Position numbers and translations under genes: made by a program
Notes under the pieces: model-generated
The model's input: only the letters and a program-made list of their open reading frames with translations
Database searches by the model: none
What the model was told of the DNA's origin: nothing
DNA from: Isochrysis galbana
Lineage: Eukaryota > Haptophyta > Isochrysidales > Isochrysidaceae
Reading direction: 5' to 3'
DNA length: 64,000 nt
Assembly (NCBI GenBank): GCA_018136815.1
Contig: JADDIW010000087.1
Coordinates: 101,219 to 165,218, forward strand
In this document: piece by piece, positions 11,674 through 23,935 of the stretch
Position numbering within the stretch: the stretch's first letter is position 1
Layout: each line of letters starts with the position of its first letter

Positions 11674-11742
11674 TGAGGTGTCGTTCCGTCAATTGTGGGA
11701 CATCAGTCGAATTGAGCGATCGAATGTCCACAGTTGTATATA
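11674..11742 (+). repeat. Dispersed repeat, probable LTR terminus (copy 1 of 3)
   Basis: About 65 bp starting TGAGGTGTCGTTCCGTCAAT and including GTGGGACATCAGTCGAATTG is repeated at 43305-43368 (plus) and 37705-37773 (minus). All copies share the same TG-starting left end, as an LTR would. No element body is attached beyond it here. Confidence 0.55.
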
Positions 11743-12289
11743 GAGCACTATTTTAAAATTAAATACAGACTAGCATAACAACTTTTTTTCTCTGCTTTCC
11801 CCCGCGGCGCATGTTCCCCCGAGGGGGACGCCGTGTCAACGCTTTTCCTCTGCGTTTCCTCTTAAGCCGACAACTACATAAACACATGGTTTAAGAGATA
11901 TTTCGCACGGAGCACCTGTGATTACTTGCAGTCACATCGGTGCACGCCGTGCGTGGGCACGGCGCGATGTGCATCGGTCCCCCGCGGAGACGCCGTACGT
12001 GCGCATGTCAACTTGTTCCCTCTGTACCCCCTAAGGCCCACAACTACGTAAACTAGCCGTATAAGAGATGTTTCTTTACGCAGCACATGTGATGACTTGC
12101 AATCACATTGTGCACGCCGTGCGTGGGCACGGCGCGATGTGCATCGGCCTCCCCCCGCGGGGGCGCCGTGCGTGCGCATAGCAACTTCCAGGAAGGTGCA
12201 CGCCGTGCGTTCACTCTTTCCGCGGGGGGACTCTGGGCGCGGAGGGCGGTCGGGAACCACGGGGACAGGAGGACGGACAAAGACACCCA
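11743..12289. repeat. Two diverged copies of a CG-rich hairpin repeat
   Basis: Sequence at about 11890-12055 is repeated at about 12060-12200. Both contain CGCCGTGCGTGGGCACGGCG, a perfect 8-bp stem with a GTGG loop, then GATGTGCATCGG. A third, more diverged copy lies at 36650-36780. These are noncoding and probably mobile-element derived. Confidence 0.55.
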
Positions 12290-12796
12290 GGAAAACACCC
12301 CGACTCTCGCCCCACGACTTTCTCACATAACTCGACTGAAATCAAACCCAAACACTCCGATCAGACAACGACGGACGACGATCAAAGGGCGATCTGTCGA
12401 CAATCTTGTCTGGAACGGGAATCGCACCATAACGGAATCGAGGGGCAATCTTGCTACGCAGGATTCCAAGAGACTTACCGAATAAGACGAGAGAAGTGCG
12501 ATATGCTTAAGGGGGAGGTACGAAGAGATCGCAAATTAAACCTGATTGCCCCCAGAAGCAGATAAAGAAACGCAAGGGAGATAGCAAATTAAACCTATTT
12601 GCGAGGCGCCCGGGAGGAAGAAAGGTGGGGAAACTTCCCTTCTCTTTCGAGAGAAAGAGAGAGAGCGCTCCACAACCCTAGATCCTAGGCGTACACGCGA
12701 AGTTTTTGACCGAGAACGAGAGAAAGCAGAGAATTATAACGATAAATACCGAATGACGAAGAGAAGCCTAACGAGTGTCGATTCGCGAATGCGACA
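12290..12796 (-). mobile_element. Solo LTR-like sequence, family 1
   Basis: Read on the minus strand the element starts TGTCGCATTCGCGAATCG at 12796 and runs to about 12290. It is closely similar in inverse order to 59734-60240 (plus), which is followed by a gag-like ORF. The TG start and the position next to gag in the other copy support an LTR. Immediately outside its start lies a copy of the hairpin-start motif (12797-12834), so the element seems inserted into another element. Confidence 0.6.
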
Positions 12797-13877
12797 CGCG
12801 CGCTCCATCGCTAAAACTGGAACAATAGTTTTGAAGCATCAGAAATCAACAACCTCACAAGCTCTCACCCTCCACTTCATCACCCACAATTTGAAAATCT
12901 ATATGTTGGGTAAGGTCGATTTCCCGAGATACGACGTGATCGTCAGATGTCGGACGGATAGCTCATCTAGGATCAACGATGCTAGATGCTAGAGCGACGA
13001 GTGACCATGCGTGAAACCGTCGGCTGCCGGCCCCGTCTCGAGAGGTGGGTGTCACCGCCCTTCGAGTGGCGTGGAGGCCTTCCTATGCGAGGTTTTCATT
13101 TTCAAGCCGCCAGGGCTCATGCCGCCTCGCCAGTGGGGGGGAAGCGCTGCGGAGTGGCGGAGTGGTGAGCTCGCCAACAGCCACAAATTGCGCGGGGGGC
13201 CATGAGGAGAGAAGACACGCGTCGGCGCGCTCCATCGCAACCAAGTATAAACTTAGTTGCCGGGAGATGCGAGGTACGCCCGGGACTTTTGCGCATGTCA
13301 CGCGTCGTGAATGCAGGGACGTTGCCGCCTCGCCGAGTCAGAGGCGGCAAACGCTGCGCCTCTATCCACATCTACGTCGGGCTATTTTCGCAAGAAGTTG
13401 CTTTTGGTCTCTACTTGCGCTCTTGCATGTATGGTGTATAGCGGGAGCGCACAATGGCCGTACCAAGCACGGGCATAAAAAGCTCAGCGACGCCCAAAAA
13501 CTACGCCCAAAGGGACACCATGGTAGGGGGGCAAGCGCTCGCTTGCCGGCCGTGATGTCGACGCGTGCACAAGCAAACTAGCCCTCATTTGCTTGATCAA
13601 GGACCACTATTCACCGGCCTCACCGCTGCAGGACCTACAACAACTTCCACAGAGTAATCAACGATCCGACATCTCGGGCATGATTCGTCAGGCTTTCATT
13701 CTTTCCGCACCCGGTGGTGCAAAGGACTCGCCGTCTTTCAAGCAACTAGCGGTCGCGGCAATTTCGATGGGTCGCTTGGCAGGCTCAGCTTGGGCTACGG
13801 CACTTTACTGAGGAATCGGGCAGGCGAGTGGGGAGGGCCGCACGCTGCACGCGCCCTCTTCAATGCGAGCTGTGGCC
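12797..13877. other. Intergenic region without a supported gene
   Basis: This contains two diverged copies of the hairpin-start motif (12797-12834; 13223-13262). Open frames at 13045-13581 and 13593-13811 (plus) have no recognisable domain, codon pattern or splice logic and are left uncalled. Confidence 0.4.
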
Positions 13878-15674
13878 TCATGCAACCTTGGGCGAGGAGC
13901 GGGTCTTGACTGAGGAGCCAACGGGGTAAGGCGCCTTCCCACCGGCGCCACGGCCCTTGAAGTCGTTCATTGAGTCGAGCACGCCAAACCTGAACAGAAC
14001 CACGCGGTGAAGTGGGTGAAGCGGCAGCGGGTGGCTAGACGTGCGCGAATCGTGGCAGATCGGAAATGGGGCTCGGTCGTGAGCGCCCGGGCCATCGAGG
14101 GCTGGCAGCTCAATGGCGCACCACTCAACCGTCGCATCGCACACCGAGACCGGAAGGATGGCCCGACAGATGGGCGCAAGATGGATGGCGAAGGGCATTA
14201 CGAGGACCTGTGGGTTGAGCCATGGGGTGTGGATTGTGCGGTCAGGAACGTCGCCGAGCAGCGCGCCCACCGTCGAGGAACAATGTTGGCGGGGGCGGCC
14301 CAACCTCTTGGTTACACCTGACGGCAGAGATGATCTTGTTGGCCGCCCACTCGGGCTCGAGCAACGGCAGGAGCCGTGGCCACCTGAATAAGAAGGCACG
14401 TGACAAGTGAGTGGCTGCGTGCGTGCCCTCTCGGGCCTACCGACGGCGCGACGCAGGTCGCCTTTGGCGACAGTGGGCACGGTGCTGCAAGCGCGTCCAG
14501 CCACTCACTTGGAGGAGGCTCCCTCGAACATTCCCGTCTTGATGAAGAATGGACAGACGCAGGTCGTCTTGACGCCGTGCTTGCCCTGCTTGCGCATCTC
14601 CATGCGAATCGACTCGTCAAAGAAGAAGGCGGCCGCCTGGTGGAGGTGGGAAGGGGAGTGCCAGACTCAGGCGCAGTGGGTGAGGCTTGGAAGAGGCACA
14701 GTGGAGAGACCCCGGTGGAGGCGGGGAGCGAGTGGCCGCAGAGCGTGCGGTGCGAGCACACCTTGGACGCGCAGTAGTCGGCGAGACCGGGCGTGCCGCA
14801 CAAGCCAGCCGAGGAGGCGATGGTGACGATGTGGCCATGATCCGCCTCCATCATGGCGGGAAGGCATGCCTTGACCGTCCAGAAGTGCGCGGTCGAGTTG
14901 ACGGCCATGGTCAGTTCCTAGCGTGCAGGCCAAACAGGGATTAGCATGCGGCAGCGACGAACGCGAGGGTTGGGGACGAGGCGCCGCTGACGGATCCGCC
15001 ACGGCCAGCGCTCGTACCTGCATGTCGTCGGAGCCCTCGAGGAGTGACTTTCCGGTGACGATGCCCGCATTATTGATCAGCATGGTGGCCGGACCGGCAA
15101 GCTCGCTCGCCTTCTCCATTGCCGCGTAGGTCGCTTGGCGGTCGGCGAGGTCGACTTCCACTGAGTGGACCTGCTTGTTGGGCGGGCGGCAAATGAGCGT
15201 CGCGCCCAATGTGCCTGTCACGGATGGGATAGGCGGGCACCTTGACGCCCTTGGCGGCGACGGCGGCCACTTCCTTCTTGGCTGCGGCGAGCATATCCAC
15301 ATTCTTGTCGAGCAGTACGACGTGAGCGCCTAGCCGGGCAAGCTACGCGAGGCGGGTGGGCGGGGTGAGCACGAGAGGCGCCGGCCAGTGGCCTCCGCGC
15401 GCGCTGGAAGAGGAAGGTAGAAGAGGAAAGGTGTCCGTGCCGGCCTGGCGGTGCGCACCTTTTGCGACATGAGCTTTCCGATGCCGCCGGCGCCGCCCGT
15501 GACGTAGACCACCTCGCCTTGCACACTCTTCCAGAAGAGCGAAGGGAAGAGGAAGGAGAGGACGCCGCGCGCCGCGGCGAGTGGCAGCCGGAGCGCAAGA
15601 AGCACGAGCAGCCGAACCACGCCGAGAGGGCTGGTCACCGCCGTAAAGAAGCCGAGGACGAGCGCCTGAGGCAT
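13878..15674 (-). CDS. Short-chain dehydrogenase/reductase, SDR16C type (RDH10 / HSD17B11-like)
   Basis: Eight exons (15674-15459, 15342-15241, 15170-15018, 14917-14762, 14636-14509, 14383-14305, 14207-14143, 13989-13878) join in consistent phases to 336 residues, normal for the family. An N-terminal hydrophobic stretch (residues 5-48) suggests an ER or lipid-droplet membrane anchor. The cofactor motif TGGAGGIG is at 59-66, NNAG at 139-142, the serine in IASSAG near 193, and YCASK supplies Tyr205 and Lys209. The C-terminal part has [18 protein letters not shown] and DSMNDFKGR, typical of the retinol and 17-beta-hydroxysteroid branch. It should oxidise or reduce a lipophilic alcohol or ketone with NAD(P); the substrate cannot be read from sequence. 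It is divergent to the acyl-CoA synthetase gene. Confidence 0.93.
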
Positions 15675-16428
15675 CGGGGGCGGAGAATCGTGAGCTCGCC
15701 CGTAGCCCCACCCGCTCGCCCGGCGATCTCGAGTTCTAGCCAAACTCGGCCAGCCCGCGCTTGTCGCATCGCTTGCCTGCCTAGGACCCTCCCTGCGACC
15801 CTTGCGCCCGCCGCTCCCGTCTTTCCCCGTCTTACATTCCTCCCTGCATTCTTCCTGCCGCAACAGACGCTTCCCCACCGCCACTGCGGGCCCGTCATCT
15901 CTTGCCTCGTGGCCCCTCCCCTCCCCCTTCTCCGCTGTTCTCCGCCCTCAACCCCCCAGGCCCACCCGCCCAAGCCATCTCGCATTCCCCTGACTCATCG
16001 CCCCCATCCTCGCCCGAATTCGGCCCTCCCCTCCCCACTCCCCCACATTCACACAGACACACACTCTCGCTCCGTCTCCCTCTCCTCTCAACCTCTCACG
16101 GCCTGAAAGCCCCCCCCCCCCCCCTCCCGTCCTGCCTCATCCCCCCCCCCCCCGCCCCTGTCCTGCCTCGTCCTCCCTCCCTCGTCCCCCTCCCTCCGTC
16201 CCTCTCCCTCCCTCTCTCCCTCTCCCTCCCTCTCTCCCGCCCCCCCCCTCTCTCCCCGTCTCCCCCCCCTCCCTCGCTCTCTCTCCCTCTCCCCACCCCC
16301 TCTCTCGTCGTCCTCGTCCTCCTCCTGTTTGTCCCCCGCCACTCCACTCCGCAACTCCCAGCGCACGCGTACCGCGGCGATCCCGCCAGGTGAAGAGGGG
16401 CAGTACGAGAGAAGCGACGCCATCATCA

Positions 16429-16505
<77 letters not shown>

Positions 16506-18458
16506 CTCTCTATCTTCCCCCAACCCCCTCTTACTCTAAGTTGAACAGCACACTTTTCTCCTTTACTCGCTCCCCACCCCCCCCCACTCCCCTGTGGTCT
16601 CTCAGCTCACGGTCCATCGCCCGCACCCCTGAAGTATATTAAAGTGGAGCTCGTTCACTGGGAATAAACGAAGGAGGGAAGTAGGCGCCAGATGTCGCCT
16701 CATCCTCGTCACCCCACAGCAGCACGATGTTCATCTCGGCATCGACCCCCAGCATTACCAATAATTGAGCTCATTCACAGTGAATAAACGAGGGAGGCGG
16801 GCTCCAGTCATCGCGCCATCCTCGTCACCCCACACCACGATGTTTCTTTCAGTGAATGCGGGCCACAACTCTCTGTTTCCACAATCCTCATCTCTGTCTC
16901 CACCAGATCGATCCTCCCACTCTCTCCTCGCGCCTCGCTCTCCTCTCCTCCCCCTCCCCCCTCCCCCCCCGGGAATTCCTTCAACTCCCTCATTTATTTC
17001 TCTCATGAGGACCTCGACCACGGACGGACACGCGGTCCCCACATTCCCCACATTCTCCTCGTCCTCTCTCACGCCTCGGAAAGCCCAGAGCAAAGATCAT
17101 CCAAAAACAGCCTTTTATTCTTTTACTACGGCCCTTCCCCTCCCTCTCTCTCCCCTTCCCCCTCTCTCTCTCTCCTCTCTCTCTCCCTCTCCCGCCCTCT
17201 CTTCCCATTTGACGAATCGCGCCCTCCGGTGGACGGAGAGTGACGAAACACCGCGGGGGGAGGGGGGAGGGCAGAAAACAAAACTCCTCTCCCCCCCCCT
17301 TCCCCTCCCCTCCGTCCTCTCCTCGAGGAGAACCCTCTGCGTAGAGAGAAGACTTAGCCGTTTCTATAATGGTACGAGGAAGGGCCTCACCCCGCCCCAA
17401 CCGCCTCACCCCCCTCTCTCCCCCCTCGCAACTCTTCTCTCTCTGACGCGGGTCTTTCTTCTCTCTTCCCCCCTCCCCCCCCTCCCCCTCCTCCCCTCTT
17501 TCCCCCCTTTCCCCCCCTCCCCCCTTCTCTCTCTGCGCGGCTCGGCGCGGCGGTGCGCCTCCCCCTCCCTCCCCCTTCCTCCCCCTCTCCCCCTCTCCCC
17601 CTCTCCTCCCCTCCCCCTCTCACCCCCTCTCCCTCCTCTCCCCTTCCCTCCTCCCCGCCGCCCCTTCTCCCTCCCGCCCCCTCTCCCTCTCTCCTCCTCT
17701 CCTTCCACACATGCCTCTCCGTCTCCCTGCCTCTCCCTCTCTTTCCCTCCATCTCTCTCCCTCCCTCTCCCTCCCTCCCTCCCTCCCTCCCTTCTCCTCT
17801 CCCGCTCTCCCACTCCCTGTCCTCCCATCTGTCTCCCCCTCTGTTGCTCTCCATCCTCCCGCTCCCCCCCCCCCCCCCCCCCCCCCTCTTCCTGTCCATT
17901 CTCCCACGGAGTAGCCGGTCTGCTCCATCTCTAGCATGTCTGCCTTCCTACTTTCTCCTCTTCCTCCATGTCCCTTTCCCCTCCGTCTCCTCCCTCGTGC
18001 GCTCGCCCTCAAGCCCCGTCCTTCTCTCTCCCCACTCTCCTTCTCGCTCCCTTTCTCTCTTCTTTGACTGCGGCTCGATTTCCTTGCGTTCTCCACTACC
18101 TACCTTGCTCTACCCTTCCTTCCCCTCCTCCGCGTTCCCGTCTGCACTCCCTCCTGCTTCCCCTTGCCACCGCTTTGCAGTCTCCCTCATCCCACCCTTT
18201 GTCTCACAGTTCCCTCTCTCATCTGCCCACATTTCCCCCCCCCCTCGCGCTTTCACTTCTATATCCCCTTCCCCTCTCGCGCCTAAACTGGCGCCCGCTG
18301 CGTCTCTCAAGCCCATCTTCTCTGTCTCTCACATCCTCCCTCTTTGCCTCATTGCGTTTCTGCCAACTGGAGCTGTTTACGCCCGCTTGCAGTCGAGTCT
18401 CCCCACGCCGAGTCCACCCTTCCCTCCCGCTGCACGCCCTCGCAGCCCGCCCCCGCCG
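15675..18458. promoter_or_regulatory. Shared divergent upstream region, pyrimidine-rich on plus strand
   Basis: No gene is supported between the SDR and LACS start codons. From about 15790 onward the plus strand is dominated by C and T, with C homopolymers (16110-16153, 17865-17886), (CT)n at 16434-16498 and a long C/T tract at 17120-17930. A unit with GAATAAACGA and CATCCTCGTCACCCCACA occurs twice, at about 16640-16740 and 16765-16855, as an imperfect tandem duplication. Promoters for both genes must lie here, but I see no certain TATA box. Confidence 0.55.
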
Positions 18459-21400
18459 ATGGCTGAAAGCGAGCCCTCGCCGCCAATCTTCGATATCGGA
18501 TACGCTAGAGTCGTCGGTTCAGCTGCCGACGATGGGCCGGTGAGCTGTGCACGCCAGCGCTTTTTGGCTGTACGGGAGGTGCTGGAGCATGCTCCCGACT
18601 GCCTGGCTGCTCGCTTCCGCAATCCCTTCCGTCACGCTCGACGTGTGCGCGGCTGCGTAGGTCTTGCGTTCATCAATGAGGCCGGAAAGCTTGGTCAGCT
18701 CGCCGATGGTGCTCATGGGCCCAAGGCCGCCAACAAATATTTACGAATGCTTTGCGCTCGGTGAGCAGCATTGGCTGTGCAAGACAAAGAGTGCCCACGT
18801 TCAGAATGGTCTCGCTCGAGAAGGGCGCATGATCGCCGGCACTTGCCCACAATAATTGCATGCCCCACATGTGCATTGAGTTTCCCTTGATCGTGCGCTT
18901 ACTCAGGCGGCCTTGCCATGCGCCCTACTGCCCCGTGCTTTGGCTCTCGCTTCAAATCCGACGGGACGGTCGGCCCATTCAACTGGCAATCCTACGAGCA
19001 GGTGCACCTGCCAACCCAGCCTCTACGGTCACCTTCAAGCCGGGCATTGCGCCGGTGTTGCACTGATATCTTCTCCATGAGGAGGTGGTGTTATGCACAG
19101 CACGTGGCGCCGTTCACTTCATAGAACCGCATGCTCACACGCCCAACCATCGACAATGTTCCGGTGCCTAGATCTCTTCGCGCATCGATAATGTGGCGGC
19201 GGCGCTTTGGGCAGAGGGTCTCGTTCCGCAGGCAGAGGGCGGTGAGTGTGGCGCACGCCGACCGCGATCACACTCCACCCTCGGCGCTCATCGAGCTTCG
19301 ATTCCCCCTCCTATCCCGCTTCCCTCGCCCCACCGCCCATAGGTTATCGATTCGTAGGCATGTACTGCAAAAACTCACGCGATTGGATGGTGGTGGCTGA
19401 GGCGTGTTACAAGTGAGGACTGCTCGCCACGGCGCCTCGAAGCGTGCTCCCGCCGGGCGAGGGCACGAGCACAGAGCACGGTCCTATGCGAGGCATCTAG
19501 TATACCCCTGCCCTGTCCTAGTTCCTGATTGATCGCGCTGCCACTGCCGGACAACCTTAGGACCGGCGTGGTGGTCGTCCCGATGTACGACACTCTCGGC
19601 CCCGAAACCGTAGCATACATCCAGCGTCAGACTGGATGCGCCACGGTACTATGTACAGCTGCAGAGGTGCGCCCGCGGCGGTCTCGCCCCCGCGGCGGCA
19701 AGAGGACCTTTTTTCCCATCCGCGGCGCCTGGCCCCGAAACCTCACCTAACCCCCATTGGCCTGCTCATCCAGATCACGAACCTTATGGGCTCCTGCCCG
19801 TTTGAAAACATCATCGTTGCCGGCAACTTCCCGACGTCACTATGCGCCAAAGCGGAAGCGGCCGGCTTGCACACGATTGCGCTCGCGCAGCTCGAGCAAG
19901 TCGGCGCCAAGGCGACTGGAGCTCTGCATGGGGTTCGCTCGCCCGGGTGAGCCGCGCCTGGCTTCCCGAGCGAAAGTCCCACGTGCGCCAAACGAACCTC
20001 CACATTCTACATGCCCGTTGAGCAGGCCCGACGACTTGGCACTGCTGTGCTACACCTCGGGCACCACTGGCGACCCAAAAGGGGCCATGCTCACGCACGG
20101 CAATATCGTCGCCGCCGTTGCTGGCCAGCTCGTTCCTGGAGTCTCGCCGTTTGCTCGCCCGGACCTCGCCTCTCAACCGCAAGAGGTACGGGGGCACATC
20201 TCTAAGTGGATCTGCCGAGCCCCGGAGCGGGGGCTGGACGGTTGTGCTTCCTGGCGGCCTCACCTCGGTTGATTGCCGCCCGCTGCCGCCGGCACGCTCC
20301 AAATTGGATTCGTAGGTCCATTTGTCCTACCTGCCTCTGGCCCACATCTTCGAGACGGTCGTAATGGCCCTCTGCCTCTACATAGGGGGCGCCATTGGCT
20401 TCTTTCAGGTGAGCCATGCATCGTATCAACAGTCCTACGCCACCACGCTGCCATCGGAGCAGTGGTTCGCACGGCGCGTGACCATGGCGGAGATCCTCAT
20501 AGCCAATACTCCCTACGTACCCAGGGCGATACGCTCAAGATCCTAGAGGACCTGAGCGCTCTCCGGCCAACCATCTTCGTGTCGGTCCCACGCCTCTTCA
20601 ATCGCATTCACGACAAGATTATCTCAGGCAAGACTTCACCCCCTCCTTGCAGCCTCCGCTCCGCCTTCCACCCGCTCGCCGGAGTGCGAGGTAGCACTTT
20701 GTACGGCTTGTCGCATGGGGGGCGATCCATCCCATCGCGGCCATGGTTTGCTACCATGGGGTCGAGCATACGGCGGCCGTGGACGCGCTTTGGCCTTATC
20801 GATCGACGCGTGCCTGTTCTTGGCTGCAGGTGCCGAGGCGAAGGGTGGCATCGCCCGGGCCCTCTTCCGCCGAGCGCTCGACTCGAAGCTGCACCAACTC
20901 CACACAACGGGGAGCGTGCACCACGGCCTCTGGGACAAGCTTGTCTTCTCCAAGGTGAGCTTGGCACCTACTTGCCGTAGGAAGGCACCTCCTGATCCGT
21001 CCTCCTTTACGTACTCGCCCCGCCCTAGCGCTGGCGCGTCTGATCTGGGACTCCGGTTGAGGACGTTGTCGGCGCTCTTTTTCACTCCTTCCATGCCAGG
21101 TGAAGACATCGGTGGGCCTAGACCGTTGCACATACATGATCACCGGCTCCGCCCCCATCTCGGCGCCCGTCAAGGACTTCTTACGCGTTGTGTTTGGCTG
21201 CACTGTGGTTGAGGGCTACGGAATGACGGAGTCATCGACGGCTGGGGCCATCTGCCACCCGGAAGACCTGAGCAACGGCCACGTAAGCGTGTCTTGTGCC
21301 CATGTTGCCTCGCTCGGCGGGGCCCGGCCGGGTGTCACGCTCTCACCCGCCCATCATATTCCCGTGCTGCATGCAGGTGGGAATGCCATCGCCGTCCGTT

Positions 21401-22703
21401 GAGGTGAAGCTACGTGACGTTGCCGAGATGGGCTACCTGGCCAATGCCTCACCGCCTCGTGGCGAGATCTGCATGCGCGGGCCTACAATCTTTGCGGGCT
21501 ACTTCAAGGTGACTCGCACCCCCACTATCCGAGCGCCCGTGTCCAGCCCTCGCCTCGACCCGCATTGGCTGATAGCCAATCAGGGCCCGCTTTCTAGCCG
21601 CTGCCTTACTTTCGCGTACTGTCATCCGCACGCGCAGATGCCGGACAAGACGGCCGAGGCTCTTGCTCCAGACGGTTGGCTCTACACAGGCGACATTGGG
21701 GAATGGACTCCGCAGGTGATGGCAGCAGCCGTGCGAGGCGGATGTACGGGCGATGCCCTAATGCTCGCACGTCGATGCGCGTGAACGAATCTGCCCGTCA
21801 TTTTGGGAACCTAAATGCCGGCCCGGCCTTCCATGGAATCGGTCGCAGGGCCAACTGCGGATCATCGACCGGAAGAAGAACATCTTCAAGCTTGCTCAAG
21901 GAGAGTACGTTGCGGCGGAGAAGATCGAGAACATCATCAGCCGGTGCCCGCTCGTAGCGCAGGTGCACGTGGCCCAGAGATGTGGGGCTGCCTGAGAGGA
22001 TATCCGGCCTGCACCCGAACAAACTCTTACTCGAATGCTCGCCCGGTGCATTCGGCAGGCCTTTGTTTACGGCGATGGGCTCCAATCATGGCTCGTGGCC
22101 ATTATCGTCCCCGACCCTGAGGAAAGCCTCAAGTGGGCCCAGGCTGCGGGGATCGCCGCCGGGTCGGATGCCACACCTGCAGCAGTGGCAGCGCTCATGC
22201 AGGCGCATGGTGATGCCTTAGTGCGAGAAGTGCACGAGCAGGTGCGCAGAGAACGAGTTGGGGGTCTCCCAACGGTTGCTTGTCGGCCTCATCTCCCCGA
22301 ACGCGTTTGTGTGCATCACAGATACATGCGGCTTGCGTGGCTGCTAAGCTGGCAGGCTTTGAGGTGCCGCGTCGCATCGGCCTCGATCCGGAGCCTTGGA
22401 CCCCTGACAATGTGCGGACCTCACCACGCGAGCGATGAAGCAAGCATTCGCACACAGGCAATCTCCAAGTCGAGCCACGCGAGCCTCTGCCAGTTGCCTT
22501 GGCTGCACGCCTATAGCGCAACTCGAACACCTTGCGCGACAAACCGCCTGCAACTTACCCCCAGGCCTCGCGTGCTCGCCTGCGGCCAGGGCCTTCTTAC
22601 TCCCACTTTCAAACTCAAGCGCAACGACGCAAAGAAAAGGTTTGCCGACATGATAGATGCGCTGTACGCGGTCGGGCCGGCACCCTTGAAATCGAAGTTG
22701 TAG
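18459..22703 (+). CDS. LACS: Peroxisomal long-chain acyl-CoA synthetase
   Basis: Eighteen exons in consistent phase give 689 residues: 18459-18539, 18661-18760, 18907-19001, 19172-19241, 19343-19412, 19561-19666, 19774-19946, 20026-20185, 20316-20408, 20525-20627, 20830-20954, 21100-21282, 21377-21508, 21638-21715, 21849-21962, 22059-22241, 22322-22411, 22590-22703. The enzyme activates fatty acids with ATP and CoA. Visible motifs are VPMYDTLG, the AMP-binding loop [14 protein letters not shown] (from 241), GYGMTE (about 431), GWLYTGD (about 515), [15 protein letters not shown] (about 530) and [10 protein letters not shown] near the end. The last residues are Ser-Lys-Leu, a type 1 peroxisomal signal, pointing to beta-oxidation or another peroxisomal use. 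The intron after 20627 uses a GC donor (G|GCAAGA); all others are GT-AG. The N-terminal exons are weaker matches than the core. Confidence 0.95.
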
Positions 22704-23213
22704 ACTCACAAAGTGATGAGTAGTAGAGGCGCGTGCTAGTCGGATGCATCCCAACGCCTAGGCGCTGCTTGGTATGCCATCACTTGCCCGAAGGTCGCGT
22801 TCCGTCGAATATGGGACAGACTCGGTGTGAGCCATCGAATATCCCTCCATGGTTTAATGTTTGGTTTAATAGTAACCGTCGTTCGTACTAAGGAGTAATA
22901 AGTCCTTCTGTGTGGGATGGAGTGGAGCTGTGGCTGTGTTGCATGTGGGGGCAAGAGGATTGATGTATGTAGCATGTGGTGTACAGTTCAGAGGCATGGG
23001 GCACGGGCCACCGGACACATGGGAGGCACGCATCGGAGGAGCTGAGGACGAGCGAGGGACCTCGACCGGCATGTGGTCACGCGAGACGAGAACGAGGACG
23101 AAGGGCACACAGGGCAGAAGGCCACAGGAGCGCTCAAGCGATAGCGCTGAGCGTACAAAAGCTACCGGACCAAGAGAAGACGCGCGGGGGGGGGGGGGGG
23201 GGGGGAAGAAGAA
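22704..23213. other. Intergenic region after LACS
   Basis: No gene is supported. A G homopolymer lies at 23187-23205, immediately before the LINE 3' terminus. Confidence 0.45.
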
Positions 23214-23655
23214 AAAAAATCTTCTTAACAATTCCCGCTACGTATGCGGCGTGAGGCAGCTTGCTAGTGCACCTCCCTACTACCCAACCTTAACCCCTAA
23301 CAACCCCCTCCCCCTTTCCCAGTTCCCTCTTTATCGGAGAAGTTGGTTCCGGGGAGGCCGCACGCACTGCTTCGGCCGGGAGTTGGAGAGAAGGGGGCGG
23401 GAGACTGTGGTTCGTCCTTTATGCTAGTGTTGATTCGGGTTGTCTTCCCTTGTATATAGTGGGATCCTCATTTATATCCTCTGTGGTTTCTTCTAAAACG
23501 AGGTGCTAGGTGTCGCTTAGGTGATGTTACGGATGTCCAGACCTCTTACCGCCTGCAAGAGGTCTTCCGATGTTTCTAGGTTGAACTCTTTGTCCACCAT
23601 GTAGAGCGGACTTAACATTTTCTTAACATGTTTGTTACTCGGGGCAACTATCAGT
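23214..23655 (-). mobile_element. 5'-truncated LINE copy: ORF2 tail and 3' UTR
   Basis: On the minus strand, 23650-23517 encodes NKHVKKMLSPLYMVDKEF and ends DIRNIT-stop, the same C-terminus as the LINE copy at 27950-28056. About 300 bp of 3' UTR follow to 23214 and end in TTAAGAAGATTTTTTTT. The 3' UTR is closely similar to 28057-28355. Confidence 0.8.
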
Positions 23656-23669
23656 AAACTGATAGGGTC

Positions 23670-23935
23670 ATGGAGCGCGCGCCGCCGCCCTCCCTCGCTG
23701 CCGCTGCCCTCGCCGAGATGGACGAAGGCTTGAGTGACACGCCGCTGTCGCCGAAGCGACCGCGACAGGACGACCCTCCCAGCCAGGTGGGCACAGGAGC
23801 CAGCCTGCCACACCCGCGAACCACCGCGAACGCCACGAACAAGGCTGCCATGCTGGCAGCAGCCAGCATGCAGCACACCTCCAACACAACACCAAGGCTC
23901 ACCTACAATACTGAGAGTACAAATGATTACTAAAG
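23670..23935 (+). pseudogene. Retroelement ORF start of the MERAP family
   Basis: An open frame begins MERAPPPSLAAAALAEMDEG and continues through PLSPKRPRQDD to a stop at 23931-23933. Its start resembles the MERAPTAP ORF starts at 35850 and 40894, which follow a conserved hairpin. The frame runs into a terminal inverted repeat at 23891, so it is probably interrupted by that insertion. Confidence 0.45.

Noticed and set aside
13045-13811. Open frames at 13045-13581 and 13593-13811
   Set aside because: No recognisable motif. They lie in a region of element fragments; kept only as unassigned spacer.
17553-18764. 403-codon plus-strand frame extending upstream of the LACS start
   Set aside because: Upstream of 18459 it is C/T-tract translation. 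Downstream of 18539 it reads intron and the wrong frame; the exon joins at 18661 restore acyl-CoA synthetase similarity.
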